Positions 1 through 11,600 of a stretch of 64,000 bases of DNA are shown here, piece after piece. The stretch comes from Atrichornis clamosus (taxonomy: Eukaryota > Chordata > Aves > Passeriformes > Menuridae). Each line of letters begins with the position of its first letter. The stretch's first letter is position 1. The stretch is taken from positions 166,173 to 230,172 of the forward strand of contig WBMZ01011614.1 of NCBI GenBank assembly GCA_013400975.1, written 5' to 3'. The notes under the pieces were generated by a model. That model was not told where the DNA came from, did not search any database, and saw only the letters and a list, made by a program, of their open reading frames with translations. The translations under genes and the position numbers were made by a program.

Positions 1-2500
1 GGCATTAATCAGCAAGAAGATAGGGGGAAACCAGTCTCTGAAGATTGCTGTAAAATGGAACACATTTTGTAAAGGAAAATAGGTTCATTCCAAGAGCAGA
101 ATAAAAGACATCTCGAGTTTCCTTCAAATATTGACAGATGTATTTTGTGGGGCACAAAATGTGTGCTTGGTAAATATATAATTCTTATTGTCTACTGATG
201 TCCTACTGCTTTACAAATATTAATTAAATGTCACAGTTTGATTCTGTTCTATTGTATCCGTTTTGCAGGTTGTAAATAAAAAAAATATTGAGAGGTTGGA
301 AATATCTTTTTAGTCTTCCAGCCAGGGAGTAGCAGAACAGGTAATGGAAGTCTTTTTACGTGTCTTCTGTTATTATAGGCTTGTGTTATTTAACACACGA
401 ACTACATTCAATAATCAAATCAACAGTGGAGTGAAGAGTGCTTCTTTCTTGTACTGTCAATTGTTTCTGCTGAAATGACTATTCTGGGATTTGACTTGAA
501 AGTTGCTTTTCTTCTCTACCTTTCTCAGGTACCTAATAATGAAAAAAACAAAGAAATGTTTTTAATTTTGAAGTGTTACCCTTCTGTTTCTCTTTTGCTT
601 GTAGATACAGATACGTCCATTTTCCTTCCATTACTGATCATTATGTCAATGTATTACTTTAAGTTGCTGATGGCCAGATGTTTCCTGCTGGATACGTAGG
701 GAAGACTGATTGTACAATGGTTACTAACAAGGTGAAAACTGACTGTATACACTAACAGTGCTGGTGGTGTGTGGACACTGGTGGAAATTCTCTCCTTCTA
801 CTTCACATATTGGCTAGGAATGAGAGAGAGAAGCCCAGCATAGGCTAGGAGTTTTTGCTTCCCGTTATGATCCAGTATCCGCAGTGGTTGTGAGGAAGCA
901 CCAACATTTATTCACAGGGTCATAGATTAACAGCACCTAGGTGTGCTCACATTCAGAATAGGATTTCTGAGAGCTTTGTCTTCAGCTGTTATTCAGGCCT
1001 CTTTCTTTACTTGGAGCTTATTGAGAAAACTCTTGTGAAAATGCTGAAACTGCTGAGACACTCCTGAGATAAAGAGAAGAGTCCTGTTGATAACAGAATG
1101 GCCAGCATTTCTGCAAAAGCCTTTTACCTTAAAGCAAAATAAGAATTTTTGATGAAGACTTTGTGGTCATCTTAAGTAAACGAACAACCTTCTAAAAGGA
1201 AAACTATTGCCATGAAGAATTTGAGAAGCAAGTATGGGAAGAAAAGCAGTTCAGTCTGTGTGCTTCACCTTGCTTTGTCCACCTGGTGAGCGACACTAGC
1301 CATTATTTCGTTTGTCTCTTTCCATGCATTGTAGTTTGGCAATCAAAGCATAAATCCTGCACATCATAAAGAAGTGCATCATTGCAGTGGAGAAACAAAA
1401 AGGATGATTGTGGGGGGTGCAATTGCATTGTTCAGAGTTTTTTATTATAACAAAAACATCACCATGCCTGGAGAACCCCAGCAATAATTCCTCTTGACTG
1501 CAATAAGTACCTACTTTTGAGGAAGAGAAAGCTGATGAGCTGCAGGCTTCCCTGCTGCTAAATTCATCTAACAACCCACTCCTGATGTTTTCTGCTTTAA
1601 AGGCCAATAGGAACTTTATAGATTGGTTGGATGCTCTTCTTTTCAGTCTAGCTCAGATCTTGAAACTTTTCTGTTGTTCTGAAAAGCTGGATGCAGTTTG
1701 GTTACTAAGCAGGATCAGTTCTGCACATTTTTCAGTTATACTATCGCACTGGCCCTGGGGTTACATGTGATTTTACAGAAATTTGTGAGTGTGGATCTGT
1801 CCAGTCACCCTGAATGTAAAGGACCTCTGGGGTATGGAGTTTGGCCTTATTCCATCATCTAGCCAATGTGGTGAGACTTCATCTCTATAAGGATAGAAAC
1901 CAAAATCCTGAAATAAGTATCCTGAAGTATCTCAAAACTTTAAATCTGGGCTCAGACCAAACCTGAATATTGAGGTTTATGCTTCTCTCTTGGTTGTCAT
2001 TTCTGATGGTGATCAAAATGATAAGTAAGGAATTAAGATCTATTTCAAAATTTTCTTTAAAAAAATAAATCAACTCCTTTGAAAAATAGGAATATGTTTG
2101 GGCAATCTTTTTCTCCAATCTCAGTTATTGTCAGCAATGTGCATGTACTGAATTGAATCTAGATGAATAAGTGCTATGACAAAAGCTATTCTTTTATTAT
2201 ATTAGAACATTGCTGGAAAGTACAAGAAGAAACCATGAAAAATGCTGTTTTGATGAGACAGCTAGGCCTCTAACCTCGAAGAACTTATACCCTGGGTGCT
2301 CATTCGGAGAGAAGAAAATGTTTCACATCCTCTCAGTCATTGCACAGAAAAAATATTTATAGAGAAACATATTTGTAAAATTAATACAGCTTCAATGGAA
2401 TTATGTGTTGACATATTAATTGTGTTTGTACACACACTGCAGGATTCTATTTTAGCCAAATATCAGTTTCACTAATTGGCTTAAATGCATCCAGAGTGAC
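1..2500. other. Non-genic AT-rich sequence, nothing recognised
   Basis: No exon, RNA gene or repeat could be recognised here. Open frames are at most about 100 codons, have low-complexity composition and match no family I know. It could be intron or intergenic DNA. Confidence 0.6.
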
Positions 2501-2715
2501 ATTTCATTATTGCTGAGCAGTGCTTGCACACTCAAGGCCTTTTCATCTCCTCACCCCACTCCACCACTGAGTGGCTGGGAGTGCATAGGAGGTTGGGAGG
2601 GGACACAGCTGGGACAGCTGACCACAACTGACCAAAGGGATATTCCATTCGAAAAGGCATTATGCTCAGCATTTAAAGTTGGAGGAAGAAGAAGGAAGGG
2701 AGAAATTCAGATATA
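2501..2715 (+). mobile_element. Solitary fragment of an avian endogenous-retrovirus LTR (U3 region)
   Basis: The stretch matches, by recall, the middle of a common bird LTR. It has a start segment around TGCTGAGCAGTGCTTGCAC, a GC-rich block with GGGAGGGGACACAGC near 2596, the diagnostic block GACCAAAGGGATATTCCATTC near 2632, and a TATA-like GCTCAGCATTTAAAG near 2663 followed by a purine-rich GAAGAAGAAGGAAGGG run. It reads on the plus strand. The R/U5 part and the terminal CA are not visible, so the copy is 3'-truncated or diverged. No retroviral coding region flanks it. A 68-codon open frame across it is an accident of the LTR, not a gene. The retroviral class is not certain to me. Confidence 0.75.
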
Positions 2716-5660
2716 AAAATAGGGGTATAAAAACATCGCCTATACAACTTTGACAACAACTGAAAAATAGCATAAGAGATGTGATGAGTTAAATATGTGT
2801 TGTATATTTATAATACCAGGGCTCGTTTCTCTGTGTCTGTCTCTGTCTGCCGTGCTGTGCACACCCCATCTCCCTGAAACTGGAAATTAATGTGTTGGGT
2901 GGGCTGTCTTTGACATTCATTTTCATCATTCTCATGCTCAGCAGTCCAAACCAACTTTCTGATAATGAAGTTCATGTTAGAAGGAGACAGTGGACTTTCA
3001 TATATTAGACAGTCTAATTTGTGTGCAAGACTAGTACTGCTTACTTTATATTTGTTGTAGCAGCATTGCTAGGTCTGCAGTGGTTAGTGGCCTTGTCAGC
3101 ATTTCCATCACAAATTTCAGTATTTTAGGGCTTAAAAAACCGCTGTTGTATTTCATCAGTGATGCTGCTTGATACATGCTTAGTCAGCAAGGAATGATTT
3201 TACAAATTTTGCATTGAAGTTGTTTTAGCCATCTGGTTCTTTCGTTGTAGATGCCTCAAAAATGCAAAACAATGTGGGGAAATGGAAAACAAGTAAGTTT
3301 ATAAGGGTTTTTTTGCAAAGTTTGGTCCTGAAAGTGGTTTAATTGTTCTTCAGCCTGCCAGTTCATGTGTTGTTGGTGTGTTTTATTCTATTAACAAAGG
3401 CAGGTACTTTATTACAAAAATAGATACTCCAGACAGGAGGGTTTGGGTGTCTCAGCAATGACAATCTCACTGACAACTGTTCCCCCATTGCTAAGATGTC
3501 CATGTACACCTGATGAGGAGCAGACCTGGACCTGTTCAGATGCCAAATCTGTCCAGCTTTCTTAATTTCATACATGTGAAAGTTGGCCTTAATACTCAAC
3601 TTAGTGAAGGACATCCCTGAGCATCTGCTTCCTCTATCAGATCTTCAACACGGTTTTTTTCCCCTAACTTTGTTTTAACCTTAAAAAATTTTAACAGACT
3701 CCCAACCCTAACCCAATAGCTAGAACAGGTTCACCTTTATTTTACACTCAGCACTAACTCCTCTTTCTCAAGGAGGATTTAATGGAATTTTTTCAATGTT
3801 GCTATTATTTCTGCTCAAGGTACATTACGAGCTGCTGCCTTGCTGCTGGCATGTTATTTGGGCTGGAGGATGGCAAAGGTTTTCACGTGGGGCAGATGGC
3901 CAAGTCAGTGCTCCAGGCAAGAAGCCAAGGCTGTCTTCTTTCTAGTGTTTCCACTTTCTTTCCTCCCTGGTACAAGATCCCTGTCTTCCTCTCAAACTGA
4001 TACAGAAAGACTATTAGAGAATTAATCATACCTCAGGTGTCTTGGGGAATATTCTTGATTTCCCAGTCACTAATGTGTGAAAATCTTACACTGGAATAAT
4101 GCCATATGTCAACCTGTGGCAATATCAGGGAAATATTGACAGCATTTCATTAATGAAATGTTGAGCTTGAATGACTTGTAGGTTGAAAATTGAGGCTACA
4201 TAAATTTAAAATAGTCTCTCAGCTATCATTTGATCTAGGGTTCCCGCATGAACAAAAATGTTGTCTCTGTGGTCACCAGAAAAAAAATATTATTGTGTTA
4301 CGATAAGAAAATCTTGCTAAAAGACTGAAAATGAAAAACCTCTCACATTGCTATGATAGAAGGACTTTTAAGTTTTATAGTGGCATTTTTTTTCTTTTGT
4401 AGCCCTATGGTAGTGTTCTCAATAGAATCTCCCTAAATAAACTGAGTGTATGGAGGCATGCCACTGAATTTAAACTCTTCATTGTGAATTTCTCCATTGA
4501 TTATGTCATGAGTGTCTTTACACTAAATTCATGGCAGAGTAACCGTTATAATCTAGAAATTATTATTACATAAGTACTGTTTTTCAAAGATTGTTACTGA
4601 CAAATTTTACCTGTGTGCTTTCAAAATGTGAGAAAAAGAAGCCATGAAAACTAGCATAAGAAGTGCAAATTAAGCAACACAGCAGAAATATTAATTAAAA
4701 GAGGTTAATTGGGTTGGGGCAGGGTGGTGGGAAATGCTCTAATCCTCTGCATTATCATGTGATGTTTTAGTCCTTGATCATTCTGGAGGCCAGGAAAAGA
4801 AGGGGTTGGAAATTACAGCATGGAGGAGGAAAGAAATGTAATCAACATTTTCATTTCATATTATTTTGCACATTCCAATGGGAGGGAGAGTGCTTGGGTA
4901 GCCTGCTTTAAAAAGAGGAGAGTGTACAGAGCACCAGGATCTCTCCAGAGAATGCCAGTCCTGTCTTGTGCAGTAAATTCCTGTGGCCAACTCCACAGGG
5001 TAGCTGGAATTGTGAAATAATTAGAATAGCCCTCAACAATTAATTTCCCCTATTTGCAACTCTTAAGTGCTTTTGCCCTCTCTTTGATAATACAGAGTAA
5101 ATTAAATTTTTTATACTCCAATTCTTTTTATTAGTGACCTGATAAACATGAAGTTTTCTCTTTCCTGAGGAGAAACAAACTATACTAGAGTGTGCATGAT
5201 TATTTGTAGACGCCTGTCTCCCACACAATCTGTGAGTTTGCAAGCTACTGTGTCTTTTTCCACTACACTACAAAATCCTGGATGTTGAAGGCAAACATTT
5301 AGTGCAAGAGTTTTCAAAAAAACTACCCCTCTGCAAATAATAGCTAACAACATGTAGACAGTATGAAACACATGATCTTAATAATCTGTCACTGAGATGA
5401 AATTCTGGATTAAGACATGCTTAATTCACCAAAATTGTATGAATTTTTCTATCTAGAATTTGCAGAAACATAATGAATCACAGGCAATTATAAGAGATAA
5501 TTAACTTTCTCAGAAGTCATCCCCTTTTCTGTCAAAAGTATTTTAGCATTTTCATTTAAATCAGTGGTTATGGACCCATAAGGCCAACTTTATAAATGTG
5601 AAAATGTTAATATTCTTCATTTTCTTACTTGCAAATTTCTGTTAGAATTTTTAAAATAAA
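2716..5660. other. Non-genic sequence, nothing recognised
   Basis: AT-rich unique-looking sequence with scattered short homopolymer runs. No splice-flanked open frame, repeat family or RNA gene could be supported. Confidence 0.6.
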
Positions 5661-5796
5661 AAGGCCAGATTAGATGGGGCTCTGAGCTACCACGTGTAGT
5701 TGAAGGTCTCCCTGCCTACAGCAGGGAGATTGGAAGTAGATGGTCTTCAAGGCACCCTTACAACCCAAGCCATTCTATGGTTCTGTGGATCTATGA
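5661..5796 (+). mobile_element. CR1 LINE 3' end, 5'-truncated
   Basis: CR1 is the dominant non-LTR retrotransposon of birds; its copies are usually 5'-truncated and end in short octamer repeats rather than poly(A). This piece begins at AAGGCCAGATTAGATGGGG and passes through the conserved CCCTGCCTACAGCAGGGAGA segment. It then has GATGGTCTTCAAGGCACCC and CAACCCAAGCCATTCTATGG, and ends in three 8-bp tail units (5772-5779, 5780-5787, 5788-5795). Only about 135 bp of the 3' untranslated region is retained and no reverse-transcriptase sequence remains. Several differences from the consensus suggest an old, inactive insertion. Confidence 0.9.
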
Positions 5797-8340
5797 AGGT
5801 TGTTTTTCTGCCAGCTATTAGTATTGCTGACACATGGCTTTGTTGCAGTTTTTAAAAGTCCCTGGATTACATCTGGGATGTTCACAGTCTGAACAGTAGG
5901 GCATTTGAAATCATGGTTGGAAAGCCAGCAGTGAGAGATTTCATGCACTATTTTTCTGAGTAACTAGAAATTTGTTTTTTTAGTGGAAGTGGTGGACGGT
6001 AAAATATTTCGCAGCAGAGATAACTGTCGTGGTTGACTAAAATGTTGATAGTAAATTACCCAATACTTAGAAATCAAAATCCCAAACTAAATAGTCAGAT
6101 TGAGAGCAACAAATTAACGGGAACCTGACACAGCCACTCACAAGAGCTGCCCTGCTATGTCTCTTTCTCTCTCTATATATATTTATAGAATTAAGCAGAG
6201 TGAAAACTTAAGTTGGATTTTGTTTTCCCTTTTCTCTGTCAAATTTGTTAAGTTTCTCTTAACCCTCCGATGATGCCAACTGGTGTTTTGTCAGCTACAA
6301 TTTTAGGAGAATGTCAGCACATTCTCAAGGATTTTGGTTGCCATGGATAAATGTATTTCTTTGATTTTTTTCAGATATTGTGTATTAATAAACAGGGTAC
6401 TTTATTTACTTTTTAATAAGTATTTAATTTCTGCAACCTGTTCATTTCTTTAAATTTTAATAGAACAAGTATTGCAGAGTGTGGAGCTCTTTTAAGGACT
6501 GTCAAACTTCTGCCAAACTTTAAAGGTCAAAATCAACTGTGACACCTACAATGTAATTAGTTGGAGATTTACTGGGATTTTATGCCAATCTCCCAGTAGC
6601 TTAGGAGTGACATGATATCTAACCTTATGGGATCCCTAGAGAAGTACAGGTGGATGTGAGGATAAACAGTAAAATATACTAGCTAACATGCTGCACCTTT
6701 TAGCAAGTCATCAGTCTCCGGTACTGTGCGAGGAACAAGAGTGCATTCAGTATTTTATTTAAAACAAATAACCTGCCAGTCTCTGACACGGCCATCTAGT
6801 ACAAAGTTGATGTATTTATTTAAAGCTTAGCTCATTCTGTATGTTCTTGGATCATTAAACTGAAGGACTTGTACAGTCGTGATTTTTAATGAAGCATGTT
6901 TGAATAATTATGCTAATTTACAAAGCACTAGAATCAAATCAAGTGATCAAAGTTTTCATGATTGCTATCGTGTTTTTGTAACTTCCCCCATCACTGATTT
7001 CTGGATAGACTCTAACCCTGGCTGCTTTTTTTTGTCGTTTATTTAGAAATTGCCACTAATCAATGTAGAAAGTTTAAAAAAATACATTAGAAAAGAAACA
7101 CTTTTTATGTTATGTCTCTATAGTGAACTTTGTATGAGTTTGAAAGTAATATAGCTCCAACAGACACCAGTCTAAATACAGTCTACAATCAATACTGTAT
7201 TCTGCCTTGACAGAAAGCTGAATTTTTATCTGTTAAATGTGTGAGCTTGGGGCAGCTCTGTGTCTGAAGTGGTTTAAATCTGAAATGTGATGTGCTGCAA
7301 AGAAAGTTGATTGACATCTTTGTTTATTGAAAAGTATTACATGAACAACAAAACACGGCCAGATACAGAACACTCCATTGCAAAGTGCAGCTGTGTTATT
7401 TTTCAATCCTATGTGTTCTGCCCCTTTGATGCCTGTCTGATATAATAAAACTGCAAGGATCTTCTTTGATTCAATAGTAAAAAATTTGGACAAGGGCGAG
7501 ATATGGAGATATATATTGGTTGGAGGGATTTGGTGAATATCTTTCAAAAAAAATTGGTTTTTTAAGTTTAATGTTTCTGAAATTGAAAATAAATTAGTAT
7601 ACATTAATAAGCAAGTTGTCTGAGTCTGCTTGAAATATTTTTAAATATGCATTGTAAGAAGGAGAAAAGAACAATGATGACTAATCTTAAAGCATTAAAC
7701 ATGCAGAATACAGAATTAAGTTACATTTAAATTTCATGTTAGAATAATTATGCTGTTCATTGACATTTTCCCATGTTTTATTAAATCTTTATTATGTCAA
7801 GGTAAATAGAGGTTAATTCTGCTGTTATCTCTTCCAGTAAAGTATTATCTTTAATCTTGCATTAATAAAACAGTAGTAAGTTGCACAACGTGGGTAATCA
7901 CCATAGACTAATTTAGACCATTCTAAAATATTGTCTTTAGAGTACAGTGTAGTTTAAAATGGATGTCACCAGAAAACATGGAGCATAATGCACTTACAGA
8001 AAAAATACGTTTTTCTCTTTTGGAAGTTTATAGCTACATTTCCTTAATACATTGACTTATTGGTGATATACACTACAAACTTCAAGCTCTGCTCTTCATT
8101 CCCAGTGTTACTTTGTCTTTAGTTACTGCATAAGCTCCTTTGACTAGCCTCTGACACAGCACAAACCATTTAGTGTGTCTTTAGCACTTTTCTGTAGAAT
8201 CCACTCTTTGAGTATTTTTCCGTGGTCAGCATAGAACGCAAAGTCCCACATCCTTGATCCCTGTGCATCTCTCTTCAGTCGTGGATACCCAGTGGTGTTC
8301 ACCAAGCTACACCACAGTGTAGTGGGTGCAACAGACACTC
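5797..8340. other. Non-genic sequence, nothing recognised
   Basis: AT-rich sequence with a small CT/TA-rich patch near 6160-6185. The 123-codon minus-strand open frame at 7233-7604 has no recognisable domain and no splice context, so I do not call it a gene. Confidence 0.55.
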
Positions 8341-8640
8341 ACTGCAACATTGCTTCTGTCTGTCTGCATGCTGCTCTCGACCCATAAATTCTCAGCTGGC
8401 TCATCATTCACCCCCAGGCAGAGCTCCATGCATCTCTGCTGCTCTCACACACAGGCAAACTCTTCCCCGCTCCCATCCTAGCCCATCCCTCCTGAAGGTC
8501 TGATATCCACCTATTGTAGCACTGTAGCTGTAGAAGCTATCCCACAATATCCATGTGATCCCAGTGGGTTCCTAGCCCTGCAGCTGCATGCACACCCCAA
8601 ATGTCTGCACTTTGTTCCTTATGCTGTGTGCTAATGCACA
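8341..8640. other. GC-richer unassigned patch, possible old repeat
   Basis: This stretch is clearly richer in C and G than its flanks, with blocks such as CCCATCCCTCCTGAAGG near 8482 and CCTAGCCCTGCAGCTGCATG near 8571. It has no long open frame. The wording reminds me of avian interspersed repeats, but I could not place it in a named family, and no second copy is visible in the window. An old transposon fragment or a regulatory patch are both possible. Confidence 0.3.
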
Positions 8641-11600
8641 TTTAGATGCACTTTACTGTGTGGTCTGTCAAAACTTTTAAGAAGGTCTTAATCCTCAGCA
8701 AAACCAGATTTCACAGCTCAGAAAAAGAGTAGCCTTTGCATGCACAATTTTTTCTCTTTTTAGGGAAGTTTTATTGAACTTAAAGGGATGACATGCCTCT
8801 ATTGCACTTTGAACTGCATGCTGTGGTGGTTTTGTGGTTTATTAATAATACTATCACTTTGGTTGTTACTATTAGCTTTAATTTTTGTTTTCATAAAACT
8901 ACAAAATGCCCCATTGAGTTTTGTCAGGTTTGCATAGCAAATCAATCCTCACATTCTTTTTGCACACCACGTTTCCATTTTGCTAGCTTCTGTGTAAAGC
9001 CTTCCTCAGACCCACAGGTAAGTAGATGGTCAGTTACATTTTGTCATGAACTCTATTTCATTATCTGGAGTGTCCATAGAGTTATTATTTTAAAAGCATG
9101 AATGTCAATAGATCTGTAAAAGGCATTTACCAAGCAGCTTCAGTGCTGATAGGAAAGAAAGAACTCATTTTGAAAGTGCTCTTGAGATCCATGCAGAGAG
9201 TGGGATAATTCTGTAGTTGCATGCCAGCGCAGCAGTACAATCAGAGCAGTAGAAGAGATTTGCTGTTGCATCCAGGACAAGCTTTCCAGACTTTCTTTCA
9301 TTGTGTGTTTTCAAGATAAAACCCAATTGAGAAGCACCTGGGTAGCTAACCAAAGTTACTCAACTAAGCACTGAGAGATGTCCAGTGAATTAAATATCAA
9401 AATAATTAGACTTTTAAAAATAATATTACCATGACATTTTTTCAGCCCTGCCTGACTACTATGAATCGTTATAGAGTGGTAGCATACAGTCTCATTTAGA
9501 TATTTAGTGTGTAAATTCTTTACAGTAAAAGTGGAAGAATGCAAGGCTTATTCTCAGACTTGAATTTTAGATATTGCATGTTGAACCTTTTGCTAAAAAT
9601 CATATTCTGTTTGTCTGAAAATCATCCTTCTAATACATGAACTCCCACTATTATATTGAGCTGCTTTATAGAATTTAGAGACAAAAAAAGAGGGAGTGAA
9701 CATAGCGCTTTTCGAAAGAAACTGGTTGGAGCTTACTAGTTTTGCACCGGCTTCGCTTTGGAGTACAAGAACTATTCACACCTGAAATTCAAAGGCAGTT
9801 CTCTCCCTCTGAGATGGGAGTCGATTGAAAATGAAACAAATATTTGCATATATCTCCTACCTTTTTATAGTCCCACTTTTTTTCCCCCTAACTGTGGGAT
9901 GGCCTGAAGCAAGAATTTTCTTGTCGGACATGTTTTGGGCAAGGAGTCGTTTCTCTTAGTGTTTTACAAGCTCTGGTGCCAGTGAGGTGGTACATAGAGT
10001 CTCAGTAAGTACTGAAAGCCCTCTTTAAAGTGGAAATATTCAAAGCATTCAGGAGTCTCTAAGCGTCTGTTCCAGGGACACATTAATGCATTTGAAAGGA
10101 TATTAAAGCTTAGCACAGAGGAAAAAAAAAAAGTCCTAGTGGCAAGATGTAAAACTGCTTAACAGAATTACATCCAGAACTTTGTGTATTTGATCTGAAA
10201 AAAATAAATCATCTTACAGTTGCTCACATTAAAGCTGCATGTCGGTTTGGGAGCTTTTAGGATCTTGGACAGGTTTCATTTCTCTGGTTCACGTAAGCTC
10301 TGTGTGTATTTGTGCAACTGCTGAACCTCAGAGCATGATTTCTGGTGACCCCATGCACTGTTTGAGGATTTGCCTAATGTGCAAATTTAAGACAATCATT
10401 ATGTATAGCAAAAAATTATTATCCACCTTTTCCCCCAGTACTCAGTTGCTAATAGCGGTCACGGCTTGATTAAGAATCCTTCTCAGTTTAATGCTTCCAA
10501 TTAACTTGCATGGTTTTGTGACTGACTTGATGGCCCAGATAAAGTATGGGCTCTTCAGAGAGAGATACCAAGATTCATTTCTGGACTAAGGGATAAGGCA
10601 AGCCTTGAGCCATGGTTCAGCTGTAACTACTGGTGGATTAGGAATGTCACTCAGACTTGAGTAACTCTAGACTCTATAGGAGTCAGATTAAGACATAGAA
10701 AAGTGGGGCACTGATACAGCGTGAAGACATCTTGCAACAAATGCAGTATCTTGAGACTTGCTGTGGGCCCAGCTGGTAGGTCTGAAAGGAGATGAAGGGC
10801 TGGCAAGCCCTGGGAGGGGATGGAAGGCAGATACCATGAGCAGCACGTTCCTCTGTTGGCCACTGGACTGTTGGCAATAGAGGCAGGCAAATTCTAGACA
10901 TGGTATCTAAACCTGTCCTCCGAGATAAGGCTGATTTTTGTGTGAAAATTAAAAAAAAAAAAAAGAAGAATTATGAGAAACAGAACCTTATAGAGAATAA
11001 ACAAAGCAATAGTTTATCCTTGGCCTTGTGTTGCCTTGAGCCTCATGATTTAGAGATAAGACTGAAGTCAGGGACTAGGCGACAGATGTACTGTTGGTAG
11101 AAAACCTAAGGGCTTTTTTTTTCCTTAAGCCAAGGAAACATAGAGAGCTTGAAATGGCAATCTCTTGTGCTACATGAAATAAATATTACAAATGGAAAGG
11201 AAAGAGCAAACTGATTACCCTAATATTAAGAGCATCAAGTGGAATTTATAAATATCTTTGCATGTTCAGCACCCAGTCCTGCACAGGGCATGTTAATTCT
11301 TGTCACAGAATTTGAAATGTATCTAATCAGAACAGAGCCTTTGAGATGTTTCACACCTGCAAATGCATCAAGTGGCTAAATTTTACAGAGCCATTCTCCA
11401 TGATATGACCTACATATCTCATTACAACACAGTGCTGACTACAGGTGCTTCCTAAAAGAACATTTGCATGAATAAAAACATGATTACTCTCATATAGAGT
11501 GAATGTTAAAAAGTGTGCTACATATAGGTGTAATATCTAACATGGGTTTTCATTTACCTTCTGTTCTTAATTCAGGATAATATTTAACAACAGTGGTTAA

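Noticed and set aside
2510..2716. 68-codon frame
   Set aside because: It is entirely within an LTR fragment; similar accidental frames arise wherever this LTR type occurs.
7233..7604. 123-codon minus-strand frame
   Set aside because: No domain, AT-rich codon choice like its surroundings, no supporting context.
10950..10963. A14 run as possible retrocopy tail
   Set aside because: No direct repeats flanking a plausible insert were found.
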